From positions 42,956 to 106,955 of the forward strand of contig CAMTXU010000014.1 of assembly GCA_947085815.1 (NCBI GenBank): 64,000 nt of DNA, written 5' to 3'. The position numbers and the translations under genes are program-made. Below are positions 24,758-32,914 of the stretch, in pieces (positions within the stretch are counted from its first letter, which is position 1; every line of letters begins with the position of its first letter). The notes under the pieces were generated by a model. That model was not told the DNA's origin. It searched no databases and saw only the letters and a program-made list of their open reading frames with translations. Origin of the DNA: Fen-1258 sp947085815. Its GTDB lineage: Bacteria > Bacteroidota > Ignavibacteria > Ignavibacteriales > Melioribacteraceae.

Positions 24758-25654
24758 ATGAATAACATCAAAGCTGGGAGCACTAAATTTTTTACATGGA
24801 GAAATATTAAAAATATATCTCTTGAATATGGAAAGTTTGTCCTAATACTCTTCATTGTTACCTCCTCATTCATTCAGGGTTCACGCGTTCCAACCCCATC
24901 CATGGAAACAACAATTATGACCGGTGACTTTCTAATTGTTAATAAGCTCTCGTACGATTTAACAACGCCTCGAAATATTCCGTTTACCGACATTGCTCTT
25001 CCATTTACCCAACTATTTAAATTGGGCGATCCGGATCGTGGAGACATTGTTGTTTTTGAATTTCCGGGTAATAGAGACGAAATAAAAAATTCAAAAATTG
25101 AGAGCTATGTTAAACGATGTGTTGCAGTATCCGGCGATACACTCGAAGTGCGAAATAAAATTTTATATGTCAATGGCAAAGAAGCGCCTATCCCCATACA
25201 TGTTCAATATGCCAGAGACTATATTTTGCCAATAGATTATTTAGATACAGAAGTATTTCCCAGGGGAACGAAAGGTAATGCCGATCACTATGGACCGATT
25301 GTCATTCCAAAGAGAGGGGATTTTATACATCTGTCTACATCAAATATCGAACAATGGAAAACTTTTACAGATCGCGAATACGGAAAAGATGTTGTAGAAA
25401 TTAAGAACAATAAAATTTATGTTGATGGAAAAGAGACAAAAGAATATAAAGTACGAGACGATTATTATTTTATGATGGGAGATAATCGCGATAATAGTCT
25501 TGACAGCCGTTACTGGGGATTTGTGCCAAGGCGCAATGTAATTGGAACACCGCTGTTTGTATACTGGTCCTGGGACAGCAACATACCTTTTTCAGATTTT
25601 TTCAATTTGCTTGCGTCCGTCCGTTTAGATAGGATAGGAAAATTTGTGAATTAA
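24758..25654 (+). CDS. lepB: Signal peptidase I
   Basis: A protein of 298 residues with one N-terminal membrane helix (FVLILFIVTSSFIQG). The catalytic Ser is S48 in RVPTPSMETTIMTGD and the general-base Lys is in YVKRCVAVSGD. Later boxes are GDIVVFEFPG and YYFMMGDNRDNSLDSRYWGFVPR. The protein carries an insert between the Lys box and the GDNRDNS box (about residues 150-220), as is common in Bacteroidota. It removes signal peptides from exported proteins, many of which are encoded in this window. Confidence 0.96.
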   Translation: MNNIKAGSTKFFTWRNIKNISLEYGKFVLILFIVTSSFIQGSRVPTPSMETTIMTGDFLIVNKLSYDLTTPRNIPFTDIALPFTQLFKLGDPDRGDIVVFEFPGNRDEIKNSKIESYVKRCVAVSGDTLEVRNKILYVNGKEAPIPIHVQYARDYILPIDYLDTEVFPRGTKGNADHYGPIVIPKRGDFIHLSTSNIEQWKTFTDREYGKDVVEIKNNKIYVDGKETKEYKVRDDYYFMMGDNRDNSLDSRYWGFVPRRNVIGTPLFVYWSWDSNIPFSDFFNLLASVRLDRIGKFVN

Positions 25655-25656
25655 TA

Positions 25657-26604
25657 TTATTCCGAATCAACGCCGGCATAATTCATAATATATGTTGGTG
25701 TCCTTGGTTCATCGCCGTAAAATTCTTTCTTCTTTCCCTGTGTTACTGCCCATCTGTGTATGCAAGAGATTCCACCAGCGCCAATAAATGTATCTTTAGT
25801 TTTGAAAGCTTCATCAGTCAGCGCTTCGTCTAGAGAAATAAAACTGTATCCGCTCGAACGAATCATTTCACAGAGTTTATAGTAATAATCGGCATTCAGA
25901 GAATTTGCGTGAATAAGGAGAATATGATTTATGTTTCTTCCGAACAGGGCTATTGATTGACTTTCCCAGTAATCAAGTTTGCATTTCATATAACCAATAT
26001 ATTCTGAACCGATACGATTCATCATTTCAGTTTTGTTTGAATCAGCTGCTTTTCTATATGCCGCTGCAAAGATCCATTCAGCATTATCAAAGGTTACATG
26101 AGCGATTGTGTAACCATGTTCTGCTAGGAATTTTTCAATTTCAGTTTTTATTTCTAAACTTCTTCCCGTTTGCAGATATGGGTGCCGAAAGTAGGTCAGC
26201 TTCTTTCCTTTACTTTCAATCAGTTTCCTGATCATGCCCTCGCCGTCTAAAATATCTTTTTTATATTCTTCGGTGGAAACTCTGTTTGCGCTTTTATGAG
26301 AAAAGGTATGATTGCCTAAGTCCAATCCAGCGTCTAACCACTTATTGAGCAGATCAATTTTTGAATCGTCGTTTTTACCATTAACTTGAAGTTTGTCTTC
26401 GTTCACAAAACCAATCACTGGCACATTCTGGGATTTTATCTTATCCAACAGCTTGTCGGTAATTTGATGAACCTGTTTATCCTCGTAGTGTCCGATCGAC
26501 TGAAGGGGAAGATCGTCAATAGTAATTGCAATTTTTTTATTCTGCGCAAACACAGTTGGGAAATAAATAAACAGAAAAAACAACAGTAGAAACCGTTTCA
26601 ACAT
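25657..26604 (-). CDS. Secreted polysaccharide deacetylase (NodB-type CE4)
   Basis: A protein of 315 residues with a signal peptide (MLKRFLLLFFLFIYFPTVFA). CE4 motifs are IAITIDDLPL (motif 1 Asp), LGNHTFSHKSANR (metal-binding HxxxH), and YFRHPYLQTGR (motif 3). A late HILLIHANSLNADYY holds the usual C-terminal His. It probably removes acetyl groups from peptidoglycan or an exopolysaccharide. The gene ends 2 bases past the convergent lepB stop, so the two genes meet tail to tail. Confidence 0.92.
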   Translation of the reverse strand: MLKRFLLLFFLFIYFPTVFAQNKKIAITIDDLPLQSIGHYEDKQVHQITDKLLDKIKSQNVPVIGFVNEDKLQVNGKNDDSKIDLLNKWLDAGLDLGNHTFSHKSANRVSTEEYKKDILDGEGMIRKLIESKGKKLTYFRHPYLQTGRSLEIKTEIEKFLAEHGYTIAHVTFDNAEWIFAAAYRKAADSNKTEMMNRIGSEYIGYMKCKLDYWESQSIALFGRNINHILLIHANSLNADYYYKLCEMIRSSGYSFISLDEALTDEAFKTKDTFIGAGGISCIHRWAVTQGKKKEFYGDEPRTPTYIMNYAGVDSE

Positions 26605-26616
26605 AATTGTGTTCCT

Positions 26617-26651
26617 TTCTTTGCGTCCTTCGCGTCTTTGCGAGAGAAAAG
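26617..26651. repeat. CTTTGCGT-type dispersed repeat
   Basis: The run TTTGCGTCCTTCGCGTCTTT, ending in GCGAGAGAAAAG, shares its TTTGCG and GCGTC words with the larger element at 32827-32909. It is non-coding and lies between the deacetylase and the amidohydrolase genes. Confidence 0.5.
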
Positions 26652-26681
26652 AATTCCTCGTAAAAGCGCAAGGAGGCTGAT

Positions 26682-28406
26682 TTATTTTGAAGAATATGAA
26701 ATTCTTCCGCCAACAATTGTATAAAGCACTTTTGTGTTTTGAATATCATCGTCGGAACATTTCAACAAATCGTTCGAGAGAACAACAATATCCGCAAGTT
26801 TCCCAACTTTAATAGATCCTTTTATGTTCTCTTCAAACGTGGTGTATGCGCCATTGATCGTGTAAGATTTCAAAGCTTCCAAACGCGATATTTTTTGATC
26901 ACCATAAAAAACTTTTCCATCAGCGTCTTTTCTTGTAACTGCAGAATAAAAGCATTTTATAGGATCAACATCTTCAACAGGAGCATCTGTTCCATTACAA
27001 ATTGTTGCGCCGTTGTTAATCAACTTCTTCCAAACATAAGCTCCTTCTTCTGCACGCTGTTCGCCTAATCTTACCGGAACAAAAGTAGCGTCGCTAGTAC
27101 AGTGAACCGACTGCATCGCCGCAATTACTCCAAGCTTTGCGAAGCGGGCAATGTCTTGTGCGGACAAGTGTTGTGCGTGTTCTATGCACCAGCGTAAATC
27201 TTTTTTGTCGGGATGTTTTTTAAATACTTCTTCATAGATGTTCAAAGTTTCTCTATTTCCACGGTCGCCAATTGCATGAATGCGCATCTGAAATCCGGTC
27301 GCCATTGCCAATTCGGAAATATTTTTCAACTCTTCTATTGGTGTAACGTTAGAGCCGACATGATCTGGTAAATCCGAATACGGCTCAAGAAGCCAAGCGC
27401 CGCGTGAGCCGAGGGCACCGTCGATATATTGCTTGATGGAGCGGACAGTAAGAAAATTATCTGCATAACCGATCATCAAATAATCTTTCAGTTTCTTTTT
27501 CATGTTTGCAAAGGAATCTCCAACCATTACATTCAGCCGGATAGAAAATTTATTTGAATCAGCCAGTTGTTTCATAAGATCAATTATTTCAAAAGTTTCT
27601 CCGGCATCGCTGAATGATGTAATACCCTTCCTCAAACATTCTTCCGAAGCCAGTTGAATCTGTTTTACGTAGTCTGCTCTAATCTGTTCCGGTGTACGCT
27701 TAGCAAGATACTCATCGTAGAATTTTCTAATCAAATTCTCACCATTCTCTTCGAAGACGCCTATTGCTCTTCCGAGAGAATCGCGCACAATTGTTCCGCC
27801 TATTGGATTTTCAGTATTCCTGTTTACTCCACAAATCTGTATCGCTTTTGAGTTGGCAAAAATCGCGTGACCGCTTGCATGCGTGAGCATAACGGGATTA
27901 TTCGGGGAAGCTTTGCTTAGTTCGTTATGAACCGGATAACCATTTACATTCGGATTTGGTTTCGGATTGAATTTTTCTTGATGCCACCCTCTTCCAATTA
28001 TCCACTCTCCCGGTTTGGAATGCCATGTTGCCTTTGCTACAATTGCAATGACTTCGTCCCAATTTTTTGCTTCGCGCAGATCTAATATCTGTTTAGAATT
28101 GCCGAGACCGAGGAAGTGCGCGTGACTTTCATTAAAACCGGGCATTACAAACTTTCCTTTGAGATCAATTACCTGTGTGGTTGTACCAAGATAATTTTCT
28201 ATCTCGCTTGTTGAACCGACCGCGATAATTATTCCATCTTTAATTGCCACAGCTTCTGCTGCCGGGTTCATATCATCAATCGTTGCAACCACTCCATTGA
28301 TCAAAACTAAATCTGCTGAATTTTTCACTTCTTTATCTCCGCAACTTTGAGTTAAGAATAACGCTGTTAAAGAGAAAGCCGCAATTAAAATATTTTTTAA
28401 ATTCAT
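26682..28406 (-). CDS. Lipoprotein amidohydrolase of the YtcJ type
   Basis: A protein of 574 residues from the ATG at 28406, which follows AAGAGG; a longer frame begins 45 bases upstream. A lipobox (LTALFLTQSCGDK) shows membrane anchoring. The amidohydrolase barrel has PGFNESHAHFLGLG, MRIHAIGDRGNRE, IEHAQHLSAQD and CNGTDAPVEDVDP, which are the YtcJ-like metal-binding pattern, and a C-terminal IKVGKLADIVVLSNDL composite domain. The substrate cannot be deduced. Exported YtcJ-like enzymes are common and poorly characterised. Confidence 0.9.
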   Translation of the reverse strand: MNLKNILIAAFSLTALFLTQSCGDKEVKNSADLVLINGVVATIDDMNPAAEAVAIKDGIIIAVGSTSEIENYLGTTTQVIDLKGKFVMPGFNESHAHFLGLGNSKQILDLREAKNWDEVIAIVAKATWHSKPGEWIIGRGWHQEKFNPKPNPNVNGYPVHNELSKASPNNPVMLTHASGHAIFANSKAIQICGVNRNTENPIGGTIVRDSLGRAIGVFEENGENLIRKFYDEYLAKRTPEQIRADYVKQIQLASEECLRKGITSFSDAGETFEIIDLMKQLADSNKFSIRLNVMVGDSFANMKKKLKDYLMIGYADNFLTVRSIKQYIDGALGSRGAWLLEPYSDLPDHVGSNVTPIEELKNISELAMATGFQMRIHAIGDRGNRETLNIYEEVFKKHPDKKDLRWCIEHAQHLSAQDIARFAKLGVIAAMQSVHCTSDATFVPVRLGEQRAEEGAYVWKKLINNGATICNGTDAPVEDVDPIKCFYSAVTRKDADGKVFYGDQKISRLEALKSYTINGAYTTFEENIKGSIKVGKLADIVVLSNDLLKCSDDDIQNTKVLYTIVGGRISYSSK

Positions 28407-28547
28407 TTTAACCTCTTTTTTTCGGTATCTGTGAAACGGAAAACGATACACGGAGATTTATCTCAGCCCCCATTATGTATCGAGTTTACCTTTGATATTA
28501 ATAATGTCATTTTATATACCTCTTACTTCTTGCTTCTAGTTTGACCA

Positions 28548-29447
28548 CTACTTTCTATTCACCAATACCACACCGCCAATTATAATCAATCCGCTTAACA
28601 ACATAATAAATGTAATCTCCTCTTTAAGTAGAAGCCAAGAACCGAAGAATGTAACGAACGGTTCAATATAAAGAAACGCTCCAACGCGTGAGGCGTCCAT
28701 TTCGCTCAATGCTTGCGCCCACAATGTATAAGCAACTCCCGAACAAAGAATTCCAAGAAACAAAATCGATCCCCAGCCGCTTGTCGAAAGATTTATAACA
28801 TCGGAAATATTTTTTTGATTGATTGTGAATGGCGCAATAATGATTGCAACAATAACGAAAAGATAAAATGTTGTTAGAACCGGCGAGAGAGTCAGTGTTG
28901 CCTTCTTGCTTGCTAAAGAGTATACGGACCACGTTATTGAACTGGTTATAATTAAAAGATCGCCTTTCTCTTTTATGAAATCGAGTGAGCTAAAGTCGCC
29001 TTTGCTTACTAGAAAAAGAAGTCCGAGAAACGCTATAACAATTCCTGTCGTCTGAGTGAAAGTAATCTTTTCTTTGAAAAAAAGTAATCCCATTATCACC
29101 ATAAACACTGGTGTAATACCTATTATCCATCCGGTGTGTGAGGCTGTTGTCCATTGAAGTCCGGTGACTTGAATCCACAGATGAAAACATGCAATTGCCG
29201 CCAAAATGAAAATCCATTTTTCTTTTCGCAGATCTATTTTAAAACTTTTCTTTTGTTTTGTGATTACAACTGCCAGAAAGAGGATTCCTAGAAGCTGACG
29301 TATGAAAACAATTACCGCAGGCCGAACTTCAATAAGGGCATTTTTTGTGGCGATGAATGATAAACCCCAAACAGTAACCGCAAAAAGAAGTTTCCAAACA
29401 GTTTTTATCTGCGGCTTATTATCTTTTAAAGAAAAATTTGTCCTCAT
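28548..29447 (-). CDS. EamA/DMT-superfamily transporter
   Basis: A protein of 299 residues with ten predicted membrane helices in two EamA repeats: LLFAVTVWGLSFIATKNAL with PAVIVFIRQLLG in the first, and LLIITSSITWSVYSLASKKA in the second, closing with EPFVTFFGSWLLLKEEITFIM. Members export metabolites such as amino acids or nucleosides; this one cannot be assigned. Its ATG overlaps the stop of truA by 4 bases (ATGA), so the two genes are translationally coupled. Confidence 0.93.
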   Translation of the reverse strand: MRTNFSLKDNKPQIKTVWKLLFAVTVWGLSFIATKNALIEVRPAVIVFIRQLLGILFLAVVITKQKKSFKIDLRKEKWIFILAAIACFHLWIQVTGLQWTTASHTGWIIGITPVFMVIMGLLFFKEKITFTQTTGIVIAFLGLLFLVSKGDFSSLDFIKEKGDLLIITSSITWSVYSLASKKATLTLSPVLTTFYLFVIVAIIIAPFTINQKNISDVINLSTSGWGSILFLGILCSGVAYTLWAQALSEMDASRVGAFLYIEPFVTFFGSWLLLKEEITFIMLLSGLIIIGGVVLVNRK

Positions 29448-30250
29448 GTGCGCGGTCTTGTTCCACTAAACGAGGAAATATTTATTGTAGGGAAACCATT
29501 TTTTCCCATCTTCTCGCCTTCGTAAGTCACTAGTTCAAGAAATAGTCCCGATGGGGGAGCGGTGTATTTTGCCGGTGTTGGTGATTCATGTTCAAGAAAA
29601 TATTTAAGATCTTTTTCGGTAAGCTGTCCGCGTCCGATCTCTACAAGCACACCAACCATTCTGCGAACCATTTTCCATAAAAAATGTGAGCCGATGATAC
29701 GAATTAAAATCAAATCGCCCTCTTCTTTTAATTGCACATCTTCAATCAATACTTTTGTTGATTTTTCAAGATCGTCTTGATCTGCGAATGAAACGTAATC
29801 GTGCATTCCAACAAATAGTTTTGATGCTTTATTCATCTTCTCAAAATTCAGTTGATCTTTTATCCACCATACGAACGGCTTGCCGAATGCCGTTCTCCGT
29901 TTTGATATTTGATAAAGATAGCTTCTGCTCTTGGCATCATGACGTGCGTGAAAATTTGGATGAGCTTTTTCAACTTCGAGAATGCAAATATCGGCAGGAA
30001 GTTCATCGTTTAGTTTCATCCGGATAATCTCCGGCGCGAGCATTGTCTTTACATCAAGATGTGCAACTTGATACAAAGCATGAACGCCTGCATCCGTTCT
30101 GCCGGATCCTTGAATATCAACTCGCTCGCCTTTAAATATCTGCGCGGCAGCTTCCATCAATTTGCCTTGAACGCTTTTTGCGTTTCTCTGCATCTGCCAG
30201 CCGCTGTAGCGAGTGCCTTCGTATTCTATATATAATTTGAACCGGGACAT
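29444..30250 (-). CDS. truA: tRNA pseudouridine(38-40) synthase
   Basis: A protein of 268 residues. It starts SRFKLYIEYEGTRYSGWQ and has the catalytic Asp in QGSGRTDAGVHALYQVAHLD. Further motifs are FHARHDAKSRSYLYQI, HDYVSFAD and GSHFLWKMVRRMVG, then the C-terminal PPSGLFLELVTY. TruA modifies U38-U40 in the anticodon arm of tRNAs. A diverged copy of its first 57 bases exists at 30658-30713, about 400 bases upstream. Confidence 0.97.
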   Translation of the reverse strand: MSRFKLYIEYEGTRYSGWQMQRNAKSVQGKLMEAAAQIFKGERVDIQGSGRTDAGVHALYQVAHLDVKTMLAPEIIRMKLNDELPADICILEVEKAHPNFHARHDAKSRSYLYQISKRRTAFGKPFVWWIKDQLNFEKMNKASKLFVGMHDYVSFADQDDLEKSTKVLIEDVQLKEEGDLILIRIIGSHFLWKMVRRMVGVLVEIGRGQLTEKDLKYFLEHESPTPAKYTAPPSGLFLELVTYEGEKMGKNGFPTINISSFSGTRPRT

Positions 30251-30325
30251 TATTCAATCATTTTTTAGGGGAAATAAAAAGAGGGGTTTCAAAAAAAGCA
30301 TTTGGCCAAGTCATAATTTTTATTA

Positions 30326-30574
30326 TTATTTGTAGACTCCACCGCGGCTATCTATTTCATAGTCTTTTAAGAACCAGGAGGTCTTATCAGCGAAATCTTT
30401 CTCGTTATAGTCTGCCGGTGCACCATATCTCTTTTTTATATCGGACAATTCTTTTGGTGAGACCGTAGGAATTATCACTTGTATAAGGGAGATCCTCTCT
30501 TCGGCTAACACTTCACGAATACTTGATTTTATTATTTCCCTTAAAGCCGCTGTTACTTCTATTGTTTGATTCAT
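30326..30574 (-). CDS. Small hypothetical protein, 82 residues
   Basis: I do not recognise this protein. It starts with an amphipathic helix (VTAALREIIKSSIREVLAEE), continues with a strand-like LIQVIIPTV, and ends in a charged, aromatic tail (YNEKDFADKTSWFLKDYEID). No signal or membrane segment is visible. The start codon has a reasonable ribosome binding site (AGAGA). It lies in a pocket with an AbrB-type protein and gene fragments, so it may be part of a toxin-antitoxin remnant, but nothing in the sequence proves this. Confidence 0.5.
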   Translation of the reverse strand: MNQTIEVTAALREIIKSSIREVLAEERISLIQVIIPTVSPKELSDIKKRYGAPADYNEKDFADKTSWFLKDYEIDSRGGVYK

Positions 30575-30657
30575 TTCTCTTGTTCAAATTTTGTTAGCAA
30601 GATTACTAAATAGCCGCGCTAACTTCAATATTGAATTCTTGAGTTATTCTATCTCAT

Positions 30658-30713
30658 TGCCAGCCACTGTAGCGTGTGCCTTCGTATTCTATATATAGTT
30701 TTAAGCGGGAAAT
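30658..30713 (-). pseudogene. Diverged fragment of a second truA 5' end
   Basis: Read on the minus strand this piece encodes SRLKLYIEYEGTRYSGWQ, against SRFKLYIEYEGTRYSGWQ in the intact truA. The two differ at several third codon positions, and the start ATG is ATT here. It stops being similar after the Trp-Gln codons. The mostly silent differences show that it diverged as a working gene before it was cut down. Confidence 0.7.
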
Positions 30714-30716
30714 AGA

Positions 30717-30935
30717 CTATAATTTCTTTTCAGCCAATAGTGCTTTAAGAAGTTTTCCTTTTGTACCGAGAAATCCAGCATTTCTATCTATAACTTCTTT
30801 TGTTGTTGGATATATTTTTATGTGATCTCTTTCTTCAACAAAATGTATTTCGACTCCTTTTCTAATACCGTACTGCTTTGCAAGCTTCGGTGGTATTTCA
30901 AGGGTTTTGCTTGTTGTGACTATTATTGTATCCAT
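30717..30935 (-). CDS. AbrB/MazE-type swapped-hairpin DNA-binding protein
   Basis: A protein of 72 residues from the ATG at 30935; the frame extends to a TTG at 30944. The sequence TIIVTTSKTLEIPPKLAKQYGIRKGVEIHF is the SpoVT-AbrB fold, in which two chains swap hairpins to bind DNA. Such proteins are usually antitoxins next to a PIN or MazF toxin, or stand-alone regulators. No PIN or MazF toxin is adjacent, and the gene next downstream is the truA fragment. It is probably an orphan antitoxin. Confidence 0.8.
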   Translation of the reverse strand: MDTIIVTTSKTLEIPPKLAKQYGIRKGVEIHFVEERDHIKIYPTTKEVIDRNAGFLGTKGKLLKALLAEKKL

Positions 30936-31003
30936 TTTATTCAAAAGAATTTATTTTATTGTCCAACATAATATAATTACTGCGGAAAGGAGAATAAACC
31001 GGT

Positions 31004-31611
31004 ATGGGCAAAAAAGATCCGCGCGTTGATGCTTACATTGCTAAGTCGCAAGATTTTGCAAAACCAATAAATATTGGAACACATTAGAGAACTCGTTCAC
31101 AAAGTTTGTCCAGATGTTCAAGAAACAATTAAATGGGGAATGCCCGCTTTTGATTACAAGGAACTTTTATGCATGTCGCCTGCATTTGAAAAACATTGCG
31201 CAATTGTGTTCTGGAAAGCTCCGCTTATGAAAGATTCTACTCTGCAATATCCGAAACAGCAATGGGTCATCTTAGAAAAATCACATCACTCAAAGATCTT
31301 CCCATAGACAAAGTTTTGATTTCATATCTGAAAGAAGCGGTAAAGCTAAACGCTGATGGTGTGAAGCTTCCACCTAAATCTAGATCAAATACCAAGAAAG
31401 AATTAGTTGTTCCGGATTACTTTACAAAATTGTTAAAAAAAACAAAAAGGCCGAGAAAACTTTTATCGGTTTTTCTTACGCCAAAAAGAATGAATATATC
31501 GAATGGATAACGGAAGCAAAGTCAGAGGAAACAAGGAACAAAAGAATAGCAACTTCGCTTGAATGGCTTTCGGAGGGAAAATCTCGTAACTGGAAATACA
31601 TAAAGAAATAA
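31004..31611 (+). pseudogene. DUF1801/YdeI-family protein, broken by three frameshifts
   Basis: The gene starts at an ATG at 31004 (GKKDPRVDAYIAKSQDFAKPI). It then shifts by a 4-base insertion near 31066 into a frame with HIRELVHKVCPDVQETIKWG, and shifts again between about 31235 and 31262 into AMGHLRKITSLKDLP. A third shift in an A-rich run near 31435 leads into KTFIGFSYAKKNEYIEWI and a normal end at 31611. All pieces match one family (pattern DAYI, IKWG, AMGHFGRITSLKDLP, KNEYIEWI). Each shift is independent, so this is a genuine pseudogene rather than one sequencing error. Confidence 0.88.
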
Positions 31612-31644
31612 TTCCTTATTAAAAAGCCTGTGTTCTCCAATCAT

Positions 31645-32568
31645 TTAATTTCCGGCGGACACAAGAAATTTTATTTCTTTATGCAGAATCGTTGCTTTAA
31701 GTGGAATTTTCCCGATCATCTCTCCATCAGCTTCTATCAAACATTCTTTACCTATCGGTTCAATTGTACAGCTCTCGGTTTCTTTATAAAATATTTGCGG
31801 ATGCTGAATAAATAATCCTTTCCGGATTTTCGAAAGATTTTTTAAATAGTCCATCAGACTCACATCCGCAGCAAGCGTGATCGCTAATTTTCCGTCATTC
31901 GCTTTTGCATGCGGCGCAATTCCTAACCCGCTGCCGAAATATTTTCCGTTAGCAAGACATAAGATCAACAATCTTCCGCTCCAATTAAAATTTTCAGATG
32001 TAATTTTTAATTGCTTTCTTTTGTAATTCAAGAAACCAAGTACTGTTGCTTTGAAAAAGTCAAAGTTCGGTCCGTAAATCTTTTTTCCTTCGTTAACGCG
32101 TTTTGCAACCTCGGCTCCAAGACCAATGTCGGCTATATTGTTAAAGTAACGAACGGCGTCTTCTCCTTTCATGTTTTTGTATTCGAGCTTGCCGATATCT
32201 ATCATATCAGTTGAATTATTCTGAATCAATTTTTGTAGGTCAGAAAGTTTTTTAGAAAGTTTCAACGTGCGGGCAAAATCATTTCCGCTTCCGAACGGAT
32301 AAAGCCCAACAATTAAATTTTCTCTCTTTGATTTCTCGACTTGCATAATACCATTGACGACTTCGCTCATCGTCCCGTCGCCGCCTGCAGCTATTAAATA
32401 GTCTGTTCCACTCAGTACAGCATTTTGCGAGAGCTCAATTGCGTGTCCATTGCCATTTGTAATAGAGACCCAAACCAAAAACTCGCTGCCAAACGCATCT
32501 TCTATTTCTTTGATTGTTCTTTCTGTGTGCTTAAAGCGTCCATTGATTACAAAGTGTATTTTCTTCAT
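31645..32568 (-). CDS. Diacylglycerol kinase-family lipid kinase
   Basis: A protein of 307 residues from the ATG at 32568; an upstream TTG at 32616 extends the frame without a visible ribosome binding site. The catalytic domain has KKIHFVINGRFKHT, the nucleotide-binding AAGGDGTMSEVVNGIM, and YPFGSGNDFARTL. The later part, with NIADIGLGAEVAKRVNEGK and IEADGEMIGKIPL, is the C-terminal beta domain of the YegS/BmrU/DagK type. It phosphorylates diacylglycerol or a related lipid for membrane lipid turnover. Confidence 0.94.
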   Translation of the reverse strand: MKKIHFVINGRFKHTERTIKEIEDAFGSEFLVWVSITNGNGHAIELSQNAVLSGTDYLIAAGGDGTMSEVVNGIMQVEKSKRENLIVGLYPFGSGNDFARTLKLSKKLSDLQKLIQNNSTDMIDIGKLEYKNMKGEDAVRYFNNIADIGLGAEVAKRVNEGKKIYGPNFDFFKATVLGFLNYKRKQLKITSENFNWSGRLLILCLANGKYFGSGLGIAPHAKANDGKLAITLAADVSLMDYLKNLSKIRKGLFIQHPQIFYKETESCTIEPIGKECLIEADGEMIGKIPLKATILHKEIKFLVSAGN

Positions 32569-32826
32569 ATGTTTATGCAAGTTAATGCGTAATGAAAAGT
32601 TATTTGGCGGGTTCAATATATTAATCTGTGCGGATTCATGCCTAAAATAAATTTTAAAATGGATTACTGCTTATTTGCTCGGTTATAAGTTCTCTTTCCA
32701 CTAATTAGCGTTCAATCATAATATTTATTGATTGAGAAAACAAATGGGTATTGCGCAATTTTAGGGATGGTGGAATGACAATTGAATATGTATTTGCTAT
32801 TTTTCTAACAAGTATTAATAATCTCC
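32569..32826. other. Divergent intergenic region
   Basis: About 260 bases between the lipid kinase (minus strand) and the repeat before the acyl-CoA synthetase gene. AT-rich, with no open frame or hairpin worth naming. Promoters for both flanking genes should lie here. Confidence 0.4.
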
Positions 32827-32909
32827 GCGTTCTTTGCGATTTTCCTTGCGCCCTTTGCGTGAATTATTTTCTCGCTAAGAACGCCAAGATTTCGCCAAGA
32901 TCGCAAAGG
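32827..32909. repeat. CTTTGCG/CGCAAAG dispersed palindromic repeat
   Basis: An 83-base element made of CTTTGCG words on the left (TTCTTTGCG, CCCTTTGCGT) and their complements on the right (CGCTAAGAACGCC, TCGCAAAGG), so the whole can fold into a hairpin. It ends 5 bases before the ATG of the acyl-CoA synthetase gene, and its last bases, AAAGGA, serve as that gene's ribosome binding site. Confidence 0.6.
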
Positions 32910-32914
32910 AAAAA

